A stretch of DNA of 64,000 nucleotides from Sphingopyxis sp. USTB-05 (GCF_023822045.1 NZ_CP084712.1:1240001-1304000); one strand, 5' to 3'. Shown: positions 40,374 to 49,564, numbered from the stretch's first letter. The notes: generated from the sequence alone by a model not told the origin. A program made the numbers and translations.

Positions 40374-43109
40374 TTATGACGGTGAAAAGGCTGGAAAGGC
40401 GGTTTTTCTGCGTTCGACATTCGCCGCGGCGACGTGATTGACCGCTTCGTCGAGCGGCAGGCGGCGGATCGGGGTGCCCTGGGGGAAAGCGCTGAGCAGG
40501 CGCGAGGGGAAGCTCGGCGAGAGCATCACGAACTGGCCGAAATCGTCGGCACGTCGGATAAGGCGGCCGAACGCCTGCCCGATGCGGCCGCGGATGACCA
40601 TATCGTCATAGGCGCTGCCGCCCTGTGCCGCGCGCCGCGCCGCGTGCAGGATCGTCGGGCGCGGCCAGGGCACGCCCTCCATCACCACGAGCCGGAGCGA
40701 ATCGCCCGGAACGTCGACCCCGTCGCGCAGCGCATCGGTACCGAGCAGCGAAGCGTGCGGGTCGGCGCGAAAGATGTCGACAAGCGTTCCGGTGTCGAGC
40801 GGATCGACATGCTGCGCGAACAGCGGCAGCCCTGCGCGCGCCAGCCGGTCGGCGATGCGCGAATGGACGATGCGAAGCCGCCGGATCGCACTGAACAGCC
40901 CCAGCGCGCCGCCGCCCGATGCCTCGATCAGCCGGCTATAGGCGCCGGCAAGGGCAGGGAGGTCGCCGCGCGCGATATCGGTAACGATCAGCACTTCCGA
41001 CTGGCGCGCATAGTCGAAGGGGCTCGGCACTGCGAAATGCTGGACGCCGCTGTCCATGTGCCGCGCGCCGGTGCGGATATCGGCATCGGTCCAACCGCCG
41101 CTGCCATGGCCGCCGTTGCGCAGGGTCGCGGACGTGACGAGCACGCCCTGCGCGGGGCGATAGACAACCTCGGCGATCGGTTTTGCCGGGTCGAGCCAGT
41201 GGCGATGCAATCCGGTGTCGAACTCGCGCCCGTCATAGCGGTCGACCGCGAGCCAGTCGACGAAATCGGGATCGGCGGGACCGCCCACGCGGCCGAGCAA
41301 GGACAGCCAGCCGCCGAGCGTATCGATGCGCGTGCCCAGACTGTGGCGCGCGCCGTCGACGCGTGCGCGGGCCTGGCCGTCGAGCCAGTCGGGCGGGTCG
41401 TCGATCAAGGCTTCAAGCCGTTTGCCGAGCGCCATCAGCGGGCGCAGCAGCGCCTCGACCGCGTCGCTTGCCCCGGCGGCCGCCGTGACGAGTTCGTGCT
41501 CGGGATCGGCAAGTTCGGTTTCGAGACCATAGCCTGCATCGGCGGTGCGCGTGTCGACGCTGCGTGCATAGACCATGGCGCGCACCGCGACGAGCAGCCG
41601 CTCGATCGCCCCCCATGGATCGTTTTCGGACAGGCGGCCGAGCCAGCCGTCGCCGGGCAGTTCGGCGGCGGCGGTGATCGCGGCCTGGATCGCGCGGTCG
41701 CCCGCCTCGTCATAGCTTGCGACATCGGCGAGACGCGCGGCGAGCCCGCGGCGCCGCCCGCGCGACTTGCCTTCGGGGCCGAGCACCCAGCGGCGAATCT
41801 CGACGGCTTCCTGTCCGGTCAGCGCGGCCGCGAACATGCTGTCGGCCGCGTCCCACAGATGATGACCCTCGTCAAAGATCAGCCGCGTCGCGGGTGCTCC
41901 GCTATCGCGCGGGCGTGCGGCCTGAACCATCGTCAGCGCGTGATTGGCGATGACGATATCGGCCTGCGTCGCGGCGCGCGCAGAATGTTCGATGAAGCAT
42001 TTCCTGAAATGCGGACAGCCCGCATAGATGCATTCGCCGCGGCGGTCGGTCAGCGCGGTTGTGCCGTTGCGGCGGAAGAGCGCGGGGAGCCAGCCGGGCA
42101 GGTCGCCGCCGATCATGTCGCCGTCGCGCGTATAGGCGGCCCAGCGCGCAACGAGCTGCGCAAGGATCGCCGCGCGCCCCGAAAATCCGCCCTGCAGCGC
42201 GTCTTCGAGGTTGAGGAGGCAGAGATAATTTTCGCGCCCCTTACGCACGACGACCTTTTCGCGGTGGGTCGCGGCGTCGGGGTAAAGCTTCTCGGTCTCG
42301 CGTGAGAGCTGGCGCTGTAGCGCCTTGGTGTAGGTCGAGATGCAGATGCTTCCCGCCGACTGGTCGATCCACTGCTTGGCCGGGGCAAGATAGCCGAGGG
42401 TCTTGCCGATGCCCGTTCCGGCCTCCGCCACCAGCATCTGCGGCGCGTCCTTGCGATCGCGCGGGGCAAAGATCGCCGCGGTTGCGCGCGCATAATCCTG
42501 CTGTCCCGGGCGGCGTTCGGCGCCGTCGCCGGTCAGGCGGTCGAGCCGCGCCGACACGTCGTCCTCGTTGATGGACACCTGACGCGGCGCACCGCGCGGC
42601 GGCTGTTCCTCCCACTCGGGCAGCCGCGCGAACAGCCAGCGTTCGTTCGCATCGGGCTGCGACAGCCGCGGCTGGACGAGCGGCGACCATGACCAACGCT
42701 GGCGCGACAAGGCTTGGACGCCATGCCACGCGCCTTCGCGTTCGGGCCAAAGGGGATCGTCGAGGCTGGCGAGCATCGCTGCCGCCGCCTTGGGCAAAAA
42801 GGCGGCGATATCCTCTTCGCCTTTCGGCGGGATCAGGCCGATGGCGGCCGCGATGCCGGCCGGCGTCGGCACCGCGAAACGGGCCGGATAGAGAAAGGCA
42901 AAGAGTTCGAGCAGGTCGAGTCCCGACAACTCGGGGTATCCCAGCCGATCGCCGGTCAGCGTTGCGTTGAGCAGCAGATGCGGAGTGGCCGCGACGGCAG
43001 CAATCGCCTCTCCACGCCCGACACGCTGCACGCGGCCGTGCGTGTCGGCGATCCAGATGCCGATATGGCTCGCATGGATCGCGGGCAGGGAAAGCGGGTC
43101 GGGAGCCAT
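40374..43109 (-). CDS. dinG: ATP-dependent DNA helicase, DinG family
   Basis: The 911-residue protein has Walker A VAEAGTGIGKTLGYLAPA (about residue 230), iron-sulfur Cys residues in CIYAGCPHFRKCFIEHSA with one more upstream (NYLCLLN), a Walker B variant LIFDEGHHLWDAAD, and helicase motif VI in RIGQAFGRLIRRADDFG. This is the XPD/DinG group of 5'-3' helicases that unwind D-loops, R-loops and forked DNA. The N-terminal 200 residues are an extra domain of unclear type. Confidence 0.93.
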   Translation of the reverse strand: MAPDPLSLPAIHASHIGIWIADTHGRVQRVGRGEAIAAVAATPHLLLNATLTGDRLGYPELSGLDLLELFAFLYPARFAVPTPAGIAAAIGLIPPKGEEDIAAFLPKAAAAMLASLDDPLWPEREGAWHGVQALSRQRWSWSPLVQPRLSQPDANERWLFARLPEWEEQPPRGAPRQVSINEDDVSARLDRLTGDGAERRPGQQDYARATAAIFAPRDRKDAPQMLVAEAGTGIGKTLGYLAPAKQWIDQSAGSICISTYTKALQRQLSRETEKLYPDAATHREKVVVRKGRENYLCLLNLEDALQGGFSGRAAILAQLVARWAAYTRDGDMIGGDLPGWLPALFRRNGTTALTDRRGECIYAGCPHFRKCFIEHSARAATQADIVIANHALTMVQAARPRDSGAPATRLIFDEGHHLWDAADSMFAAALTGQEAVEIRRWVLGPEGKSRGRRRGLAARLADVASYDEAGDRAIQAAITAAAELPGDGWLGRLSENDPWGAIERLLVAVRAMVYARSVDTRTADAGYGLETELADPEHELVTAAAGASDAVEALLRPLMALGKRLEALIDDPPDWLDGQARARVDGARHSLGTRIDTLGGWLSLLGRVGGPADPDFVDWLAVDRYDGREFDTGLHRHWLDPAKPIAEVVYRPAQGVLVTSATLRNGGHGSGGWTDADIRTGARHMDSGVQHFAVPSPFDYARQSEVLIVTDIARGDLPALAGAYSRLIEASGGGALGLFSAIRRLRIVHSRIADRLARAGLPLFAQHVDPLDTGTLVDIFRADPHASLLGTDALRDGVDVPGDSLRLVVMEGVPWPRPTILHAARRAAQGGSAYDDMVIRGRIGQAFGRLIRRADDFGQFVMLSPSFPSRLLSAFPQGTPIRRLPLDEAVNHVAAANVERRKTAFPAFSPS

Positions 43110-43299
43110 GACGGCAAACTAGGGACAAAAGGCGAACGCGGCAAGGTTGATGATGGCCTTTAACCTACCCCGCATCCGTTCGTGCAAGGCAGTTGAAGGG
43201 GACCGTTCTTCCCTTTTGCCAAAGCCGAATTCTTGTCCCAAGCTCAGGGCGAGCGGTGAAGGGAACTCCTTCCCTCCATGATGCGAAAGGAAAATCCGA

Positions 43300-43734
43300 A
43301 TGAGCGAAGAGCACTCGATCGGCAGCGTGATCGATGAGATGTATGCGATAATTTCCGGGCCGAAGGGCCCGCGCGACTGGTCGCGGCAGGCCAATTGTTT
43401 TCATCCCGACGCGCGGCAGATTCGCACATGGATCGGCGAAGACGGTCGCGCGACCTTCCGGAGCATGGCGCTCGACGATTATGCGCGCGACACCACGCCC
43501 TTCTTTGCCGCGAATGATTTTTTCGAGATCGAGATCGGGCGGCGGATCGATGTGATGGGGAATATCGCGCATGTCTGGAGCGCCTATGAAGCGCGCAGTT
43601 CGCTGGGCGACACCGTGCCCGAGCGGCGCGGGGTCAATTCGATTCAGCTATTCAAAGACCCGGACTTTGGCTGGCGGATCATGGCGATGATCTGGGACAA
43701 TGAGCGCGAGGGTGTGGCCATCGCGCCGTTCTGA
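43300..43734 (+). CDS. NTF2/SnoaL-like protein
   Basis: The 144-residue protein shows VIDEMYAIISGPKGPRDW, a His/Asp pair (CFHPDAR), FFEIEIGRRIDVMGNIAHVW and the closing WRIMAMIWDNER, the cone-shaped NTF2-like pattern. Members include isomerases, hydrolases and non-catalytic binders; the role is not predictable here. GAAAGGAAAATCCGA precedes the ATG. It stands alone. Confidence 0.78.
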   Translation: MSEEHSIGSVIDEMYAIISGPKGPRDWSRQANCFHPDARQIRTWIGEDGRATFRSMALDDYARDTTPFFAANDFFEIEIGRRIDVMGNIAHVWSAYEARSSLGDTVPERRGVNSIQLFKDPDFGWRIMAMIWDNEREGVAIAPF

Positions 43735-43737
43735 AGA

Positions 43738-44106
43738 TCAGCTCAGGCCGCGACGCCCGAAGCTTGGCGCGCGATTCTTCAGGAAAATCTGCGCGGGCTC
43801 GACCATTGATGCATTCTGGGCGAGCTTCAACGCATTGAAGAGCGGCCCGTGCGTCAATTCATAGGGGAATCGAACGCCCATGCGGTCGAACTCGGACCAC
43901 ATCACGACGGCATAGGTCACCTGTCCGCCATAATGGATTTCACAGCGCGAGCGCGCCGGCATGCTCGCCCCGTCGATCCGCGCGCCGCCTTCCGACAGGT
44001 CGGTGATGCGCCCGTCGACAAAGTTCAGGACGCCGTTAACGGTGACGTCGATCGATACCGGAGTACGTTTGTGGCCGCGGGCGGTGGGGGTGCGAAAATT
44101 GTCCAT
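43738..44106 (-). CDS. Stand-alone PilZ-domain protein
   Basis: The 122-residue protein fits a PilZ fold: basic segment RGHKRTPVSIDV, then RITDLSEGGARIDG (the DxSxxG motif as DLSEGG), followed by strands with VVMWSEFDRMGVRFP. PilZ domains bind c-di-GMP through the Arg-rich and DxSxxG motifs; the first motif here is short (RxPVxI), so binding is likely but unproven. The start at 44106 is preceded by an open but unsupported extension. Confidence 0.83.
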   Translation of the reverse strand: MDNFRTPTARGHKRTPVSIDVTVNGVLNFVDGRITDLSEGGARIDGASMPARSRCEIHYGGQVTYAVVMWSEFDRMGVRFPYELTHGPLFNALKLAQNASMVEPAQIFLKNRAPSFGRRGLS

Positions 44107-44126
44107 GGCGGGGACGCTACGCCCGC

Positions 44127-44618
44127 ATGGTAAATTTTCCGGTAACGATGTTGGCTCGCCTTGGGACAATGTTGCAAGCGGTCGTCGATAATGATCTACC
44201 ATGGATCATGGCCCGCTCGGTCTTCCTTTATGGTATCGCGCTTGCGGCCGCAGCTTTTCTCCTCGAGTGGCTGAATTACAAACATGCCGTGCATCGCTGG
44301 TCGGGCGAGTTCTACATCATCTGTATTGCACTTGTTTGCGTTGCGCTCGGCATATGGGTCGGCAACCGGCTCACCGCGAAACCGCGTCAGCCTTTCGTGC
44401 GCAACGACGCCGCGATTGCGGCCTTGGGGCTCAGTGGGCGCGAGTGCGAGGTGCTGGAAATGCTGGCGGCGGGGCATGCCAACAAGGTCATCGCGCGCCG
44501 GCTCGAAATCTCCCCCAACACGGTGAAGACGCATATCGCGCGCGTGTATGAAAAGCTGGCTGTCGCCAGCCGGACGCAGGCGGTGCAGAAAGCGCGGACG
44601 CTCGACATCCTGCCGTAG
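44127..44618 (+). CDS. Membrane-anchored LuxR-type helix-turn-helix regulator
   Basis: The 163-residue protein has two hydrophobic helices (about 31-48 and 62-79) and a C-terminal LuxR/GerE helix-turn-helix: LSGRECEVLEMLAAGHANKV and IARRLEISPNTVKTHIARVY. No receiver or autoinducer domain is present. It probably controls transcription from the inner membrane, possibly in response to envelope signals. The start may be the ATG at 44208 (MARSVFLYG), which would shorten the N-terminus without losing the helices. It is divergent from the PilZ gene. Confidence 0.83.
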   Translation: MVNFPVTMLARLGTMLQAVVDNDLPWIMARSVFLYGIALAAAAFLLEWLNYKHAVHRWSGEFYIICIALVCVALGIWVGNRLTAKPRQPFVRNDAAIAALGLSGRECEVLEMLAAGHANKVIARRLEISPNTVKTHIARVYEKLAVASRTQAVQKARTLDILP

Positions 44619-44652
44619 GATCGGGCTTGAGCGTGATGACGTCGAATGAACT

Positions 44653-44735
44653 CGTCATTGCGAGCGGCGAAGCCGCGCGGCAATCCAGAGCGTGCGCAAA
44701 CCGCCCTGGATTGCTTCGCTCCGCTCGCAATGGCG
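44653..44735. repeat. Dispersed palindromic repeat, family B copy 2
   Basis: CGTCATTGCGAGCGGCGAAG and GCAATCCAGAG are mirrored by CTGGATTGCTTCGCTCCGCT and CGCAATGGCG. It is a more diverged copy of the element at 35844-35919. It lies after the LuxR-type gene. Confidence 0.85.
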
Positions 44736-44807
44736 AAGTGGGTCAATCCAAGGTTATCAGACTCTAGAGCGTGATCGTTTTTGGATGAAGCTGCCCTGTT
44801 CCCGCTT

Positions 44808-44885
44808 CGTCATCCCGGCGCGGGCCGGGATCTCATCCGTGCTCCATGTTGCAAGGTTGAGATCCCGGCCTTCGCCGGGATGACG
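44808..44885. repeat. Dispersed palindromic repeat, family A copy 6 (variant)
   Basis: CGTCATCCCGGCGCGGGCCG and GATCCCGGCCTTCGCCGGGA-TGACG share the ends of family A, but the arms are rebuilt as two hairpins (CCCGGCgcggGCCGGG and CCCGGCcttcGCCGGG). The TTGATCC core is absent. Together with the family B copy it fills most of the 380-base gap before the DUF4199 gene. Confidence 0.75.
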
Positions 44886-44999
44886 ATTCAAACAAGAAAG
44901 ATCATGTTCTAAAACCGCCAAATCACCCGTTTGGGCGATGGATTCCGGCCGTTGTTTCTGCCCATCCCGCATGGCATTCACCATTTGGGGAGACAGGAT

Positions 45000-45536
45000 A
45001 TGGGCAGGATCATTGCAGTCTACGGCGCCATCGCGGGCGTCATCGTCGTCATCGGCATGTTCATCAATATCAGCTTTGTGGCCGATCATGGCGCGATGGG
45101 GATGGTCGCCGGCTATCTGTCGATGCTGGTCGCGCTGATCTTCGTCTTCGTCGGTGTCAAACGCTATCGCGACGTCAATCTCGGCGGCGTGATCAGCTTC
45201 TGGAAAGCGGTCGGGGTCGGCCTCTGCATCGGCCTTGTCGCATCGCTTTTTTATATATTCGGCTGGGAGCTCTATATGTGGCGCACCGGCGGGACCTTCA
45301 TGGCCGAATATATCGCCAACAGCGTCGCGGACATGCGCGCGGCCGGCAAGCCGGCGGCCGAGATCGCGAAATTCTCGTCAGAGATGGGCGCGCTGGCTGA
45401 GCAATATAAAAATCCGCTCTTTCGCATGGCGCTTACGTTGACCGAGATATTGCCGGTCGCGCTGCTGGTATCGATCGTGTCGGCGGCGCTGCTGCGCCGA
45501 AGCAGCTTCTTGCCCGCGACGCAGCCGCGCGGTTGA
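45000..45536 (+). CDS. DUF4199 family membrane protein
   Basis: The 178-residue protein has four hydrophobic helices, with GVKRYRDVNLGGVISFWKAV between helices two and three and a long soluble segment (about 105-145) before the last helix, the DUF4199 pattern. Function is unknown. GGAGACAGGAT precedes the ATG at 45000. It stands alone, flanked by repeats on both sides. Confidence 0.82.
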   Translation: MGRIIAVYGAIAGVIVVIGMFINISFVADHGAMGMVAGYLSMLVALIFVFVGVKRYRDVNLGGVISFWKAVGVGLCIGLVASLFYIFGWELYMWRTGGTFMAEYIANSVADMRAAGKPAAEIAKFSSEMGALAEQYKNPLFRMALTLTEILPVALLVSIVSAALLRRSSFLPATQPRG

Positions 45537-45641
45537 ACAGAGAGAGGGGGCGGGAACGGCAGGATTCTGCCGATATATGGGCTTTCCTACATTGCACCGG
45601 CATGCTTGATGATGTCCGATGCGATCGACCGCCGCCCCTCT

Positions 45642-45703
45642 CGCTAAAGCGACAAAGGACACAAAATGGATGCGCGTGTCCGTGTCCTTTGTCGCTTTAA
45701 GCG
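45642..45703. repeat. Palindromic element, family C copy 1
   Basis: CGCTAAAGCGACAAAGGACA-C and GTGTCCTTTGTCGCTTTAAG-CG are mirror arms of 21 and 22 bases with one bulged base and a 19-base loop. A related element lies at 53584-53642. It is between the DUF4199 gene and lysyl-tRNA synthetase. Confidence 0.85.
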
Positions 45704-45799
45704 CGGAGGGCCGAAGCGCTATTCGTGATTTGCGAGTGAAGTTGCGCAGTTTTCCGGGTTTCTTTCCATCGGCGCTTCTTGCCGCTATGGGGCGCAGCT

Positions 45800-47401
45800 A
45801 TGACTGACTTGCACCTTCACCCTTCGCTGCGCGAACCCGCGCAAACGTCCAAGGCCTGGCCGTTCGAGGAAGCGCGCAAGCTGGTCAAACGCTATCCGGA
45901 CGGAAAGCCCGGCGGCGAAGCCGTGCTGTTCGAGACGGGCTATGGTCCGTCGGGCCTGCCGCATATCGGCACGTTCAACGAAGTGCTGCGCACGACGATG
46001 GTCCGCCGCGCCTATGAGGCGCTGACCGGCGGCGCGGCGACGCGGCTCGTTGCGTTCAGCGACGACATGGATGGGCTCCGTAAGGTTCCCGACAATGTAC
46101 CGAACGGCGACATGTTACGCGAATATCTGGGCAAGCCGCTGACCGCGATCCCCGATCCGTTCGAAAAATATGAGAGTTTTGCGCATCATAACAATGCGAT
46201 GCTGCGCGAGTTTCTCGACCGTTTCGGCTTCGAATATGAATTCGTCAGCTCGACCGAGCGCTACAGGTCGGGCGCGTTCGACGACGCCTTGAAGAATGTC
46301 CTGCGCCACAATCAGGACATTCTCGACATCATGTTGCCGACGCTGCGTGCCGAGCGCGCCGCGACCTATTCGCCGATCCTGCCGGTCAGCCCGAAGTCGG
46401 GGATCGTGCTGCAGGTGCCGGTGACGGTGGTCGATGCCGACAAGGGCCTTGTTTCGTTCGAAGACGAAGGCGAGACGATTACCCACTCGGTCCTCGGCGG
46501 CGGCGCAAAGCTGCAATGGAAGGTCGATTGGGCGATGCGCTGGGTTGCGCTGGGTGTCGACTATGAAATGTACGGCAAGGATCTGACCGACAGCGGTATC
46601 CAGTCGGGCAAGATCGCCAAGGCGCTGGGTGGGCGCAAGCCCGAGGGGCTGATCTACGAAATGTTCCTCGACGAAAAGGGCGAGAAGATTTCGAAGTCGA
46701 AGGGCAACGGGCTGAGCCTCGAGCAGTGGCTCGACTATGGCAGCGAGGAAAGTCTGGCTTTTTTCGCGTACCGCGAGCCCAAGGCGGCGAAGCAGCTTCA
46801 TATCGGCGTGATCCCGAAGGCGGTCGACGAATATCTGCAGATGCGCGGCAATTATGCGGCGCAGGAGCCCGACAAGAAGCTCGGTAATCCGGTGCACCAC
46901 GTCCATGTGGCGCGCGGCGAGGATATGCCGAGTGCCGAACTGCCGGTGACCTTCGGGTTGCTGCTGAACCTTGTCGGGGTGATGGGCGCCGATGCCTCGA
47001 AGGACCAGATCTGGCGCTACCTTGGCCAATATGTCGACGGCGCGAATGCGGAAAACTATCCCGAGCTCGACCGGCTGATCGACAATGCGATGGCGTATAA
47101 CCGCGATTATGTCGCGCCCACGCTCAATCGCCGCAAGCCGCAAGGGGGTGAGGGCGCGGCGCTGAAGGAACTCGACGACAAGCTCGCCGCGCTCCCCGCC
47201 GACGCCTCGGCCGACGATATCCAGAATATCGTCTACGAGATCGGCAAGAACGAGGCCTATGGCTTTGAAAACCTGCGCGATTGGTTCAAGGCGCTGTACG
47301 AGACGCTGCTCGGGTCGAGCGCCGGGCCGCGCATGGGCAGCTTTATCGCGCTGTTCGGGATCGACAATACGCGGCGGCTGATTGCCGAGGCACTTGCCTG
47401 A
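45800..47401 (+). CDS. lysK: Lysyl-tRNA synthetase, class I
   Basis: The 533-residue protein is of the class I type used by alphaproteobacteria and archaea in place of class II LysS. The HIGH-type motif appears in GPSGLPHIGTFNE (about 53-65) and the KMSKS-type motif as KISKSKGNG (near residue 295). GLIYEMFLDEKGEKISKSKG is typical. It charges tRNA-Lys. I chose the ATG at 45800 (MTDLHLHPSL); an ATG at 45779 adds seven residues. It precedes the DUF3291 gene by ten bases. Confidence 0.96.
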   Translation: MTDLHLHPSLREPAQTSKAWPFEEARKLVKRYPDGKPGGEAVLFETGYGPSGLPHIGTFNEVLRTTMVRRAYEALTGGAATRLVAFSDDMDGLRKVPDNVPNGDMLREYLGKPLTAIPDPFEKYESFAHHNNAMLREFLDRFGFEYEFVSSTERYRSGAFDDALKNVLRHNQDILDIMLPTLRAERAATYSPILPVSPKSGIVLQVPVTVVDADKGLVSFEDEGETITHSVLGGGAKLQWKVDWAMRWVALGVDYEMYGKDLTDSGIQSGKIAKALGGRKPEGLIYEMFLDEKGEKISKSKGNGLSLEQWLDYGSEESLAFFAYREPKAAKQLHIGVIPKAVDEYLQMRGNYAAQEPDKKLGNPVHHVHVARGEDMPSAELPVTFGLLLNLVGVMGADASKDQIWRYLGQYVDGANAENYPELDRLIDNAMAYNRDYVAPTLNRRKPQGGEGAALKELDDKLAALPADASADDIQNIVYEIGKNEAYGFENLRDWFKALYETLLGSSAGPRMGSFIALFGIDNTRRLIAEALA

Positions 47402-47411
47402 GGAGGCGCAT

Positions 47412-47897
47412 ATGGCGGACTATGAGCTGGCGCAGATCAACATCGGGCGCTTTCGCCTGCCGCCCGACCATGTCGCCAATCGCGACTTCATGGACGCGCT
47501 CGACCATGTGAATGCGGTGGCAGAGGCAGCCGACGGCTTTGTCTGGCGGCTGACGGGCGAGGGCAATAATGCGACCGACGTGCCGGTGACCGACGATCCG
47601 CACCTGATCGCGAACATGTCGGTGTGGCGCGATATCGATGCGCTCGCCGCTTATGTCTATCGCACGCCCGATCATCTGACGATCATGAAGCGGCGCAAGG
47701 AGTGGTTCGAGCACATGGCGCTCTATCAGGCGTTGTGGTGGGTGCCGGCGGGCCATCGTCCGACGGTCGCCGAGGGCATGGCGCGGATCGCGAGGATCGA
47801 GGCGAGCGGGCCGACGGCCGAGGCCTTCACTTTCAAAAGCCCCTTCGCGGCTCCCGACGGGACTCCCGCGTCGCCGGTTCAGGACGAATGCGCGTGA
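47412..47897 (+). CDS. DUF3291 family protein
   Basis: The 161-residue protein shows LAQINIGRFRLP, DGFVWRLTGEGNNATD, SVWRDIDALAAYVYRT and WWVPAGHRPTVAEGMARI, all typical of DUF3291, a dimeric ferredoxin-like fold of unknown function. GAGGAG stands seven bases before the ATG. Its stop overlaps the start region of the asparaginase-domain gene, so the two are coupled. Confidence 0.87.
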   Translation: MADYELAQINIGRFRLPPDHVANRDFMDALDHVNAVAEAADGFVWRLTGEGNNATDVPVTDDPHLIANMSVWRDIDALAAYVYRTPDHLTIMKRRKEWFEHMALYQALWWVPAGHRPTVAEGMARIARIEASGPTAEAFTFKSPFAAPDGTPASPVQDECA

Positions 47898-48385
47898 CAG
47901 ACATGATCGACATTTTCACCACCGGCGGGACGATCGACAAAGTCTATTTCGATGCGCTTTCGGAATTCCAGATCGGCCCAGCGGCGATCCCCGACATGCT
48001 GCGCGAGAATAACGTTCATGTCCCGCACCGCGTCACGCAACTGATGCGTAAGGATAGCCTGGAACTCGACGACGCCGATCGCGAGACGATCCGCGCTGCG
48101 GTCGCCGCGAGCGACGCGCCGCGCATTCTCGTCACGCACGGGACCGACACGATGGTCGTTACCGGGCGCGTGCTGGCGGGCGTTGCGGGCAAGACGATCG
48201 TGATGACGGGCGCGATGCAGCCTGCGTCGGTGCGCGCGAGCGATGCCGAATTCAACGTCGGCTTTGCGCTGGCGGCGGTGCAGACGCTGCCGCCCGGGGT
48301 CTATGTGGCGATGAACGGGATGATCTTCGATCCCGAAAAGACGGTCAAGGACCGCGCCGGCGCGCGTTTCGTTCAGGAAGGCTGA
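47888..48385 (+). CDS. Half-size asparaginase-domain protein
   Basis: The 165-residue protein matches only the N-terminal domain of L-asparaginases: IFTTGGTIDKVYFD (first catalytic Thr), LVTHGTDTMVVTG (second Thr-Asp pair) and GKTIVMTGAMQPASVRAS. The C-terminal domain of the usual 330-residue enzyme is missing and the gene ends cleanly. It may hydrolyse an amide other than asparagine, or act as a dimer; this is inference. Possible starts are ATG 47888, GTG 47894 (GTGA overlap with DUF3291) or ATG 47903. Its stop abuts the convergent desaturase stop. Confidence 0.83.
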   Translation: MRVTDMIDIFTTGGTIDKVYFDALSEFQIGPAAIPDMLRENNVHVPHRVTQLMRKDSLELDDADRETIRAAVAASDAPRILVTHGTDTMVVTGRVLAGVAGKTIVMTGAMQPASVRASDAEFNVGFALAAVQTLPPGVYVAMNGMIFDPEKTVKDRAGARFVQEG

Positions 48386-49417
48386 TCAGCCCGCCGCGGT
48401 GACCTGCCGCAGCACGGCGGCATAGTTCGGCGCGATCGTCATCGATTCGTGCCGACCCGCGCGTCCCAGGGCAGCATGAACTGCGGGCAGGCGATAGCAG
48501 GGCACGCCCATGAACAGATGATGCTCGGCGTGATAATTCACCCAATATGGAGCAACCGTCGCGCGGGCGAGCCAGCCGGCGTGGGTTGTCCGGGCATGGG
48601 TAAAGGGATCGTCGCTGCCCGTCGTCGTGCACGCATGTTCGGCGATGTTGCGGATGCGCAGATATAGCTGGAAAGTCGTGGCCAGACCCGCGAGCCAGAG
48701 CAGGTAGGGCGTCCAGCCATAGAGCGTCAGCGAGGCGGCGAGGAGCACCGCCTGGACGACGAGGAAGCGCCCGACGGCGCGCGCCACGGTCATTGCCCCG
48801 GCGACGTCGATCGTCGGTGACGTCATGCCGTCGTCGGACTGCTTGTTGAACGGCGTCCCGGCCTTGGTGCTAGCGCCACTTTTCTGACCTTGTTCGCCGC
48901 GCAACATCGCTCTCAGGCCGACAAAGGCAAAGCCGAATTGTGCCATGCGCTGCTTGAAGAAGGTCTGCCCGGTCATATCGCGCAGCACCTTGCGTCCCAG
49001 GCTGGCGCGGGTGGTGGGAAAGGGTTTCGACAACGACAGGTCTGGGTCTTCGGGCTGCTGCGTGAACTTGTGGTGCTGAAGATGATAGGTGCGATAGGCG
49101 ATGAGGTCCGACCCGACTGCGGCGCCGGTCAGCCATTGGCCGAGGAAATTGTTGATTTTCCGGTTGGGGTGGAGCGCGCCGTGCGCGGCATCGTGCATTA
49201 GGATCGCAAGCCCGAGTTGGCGGCCGCCAACAAAGATGATCGCGAGCAGCCATGCGAGCGGGTTCTGCGACCAGGCGGCGATGCCGACGAGTGCGATGCT
49301 GATGATCCATGCATGGGCAACTAGCCAGATGCCGCGCCAGGACGACGCGCGAGTGATCGCCGACCATTCGGCGCGGTCGAAAAAGCGGTCGGGCGGGAAC
49401 AGGCGGACGGCGGGCAT
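48386..49417 (-). CDS. Membrane fatty acid desaturase
   Basis: The 343-residue protein has four hydrophobic helices and three histidine boxes, HDAAHGALH, HLQHHKFTQ and YHAEHHLFMG, that bind the di-iron centre of membrane desaturases and hydroxylases. A soluble insert (about residues 185-205, QKSGASTKAGTPFN) is unusual but not disruptive. The substrate, acyl lipid or carotenoid, cannot be told; the box pattern favours an acyl-lipid desaturase. Expected in the inner membrane. Confidence 0.9.
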   Translation of the reverse strand: MPAVRLFPPDRFFDRAEWSAITRASSWRGIWLVAHAWIISIALVGIAAWSQNPLAWLLAIIFVGGRQLGLAILMHDAAHGALHPNRKINNFLGQWLTGAAVGSDLIAYRTYHLQHHKFTQQPEDPDLSLSKPFPTTRASLGRKVLRDMTGQTFFKQRMAQFGFAFVGLRAMLRGEQGQKSGASTKAGTPFNKQSDDGMTSPTIDVAGAMTVARAVGRFLVVQAVLLAASLTLYGWTPYLLWLAGLATTFQLYLRIRNIAEHACTTTGSDDPFTHARTTHAGWLARATVAPYWVNYHAEHHLFMGVPCYRLPAVHAALGRAGRHESMTIAPNYAAVLRQVTAAG

Positions 49418-49564
49418 TGGCGCAACATAACAAGTTGCTAACCGAAACGTAACCCCTTCCGTTTTGGCACAATGTCGGCGGAAATCACGCGCTTGCGGTA
49501 AGGATTTGGTAACTCTTTCACGGCCAGTGACGACGGCGATCAGAAGAGCGGGAAGTTCAGGAAA

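Noticed and set aside
49485..49502. Second sigma-54-like promoter upstream of the GGDEF-EAL-PilZ gene (TTGGCACAATGTCGGCGG)
   Set aside because: GG and GC have the right spacing, but the -12 box is CGGCG rather than TTGCA. Without conservation data this may be chance.
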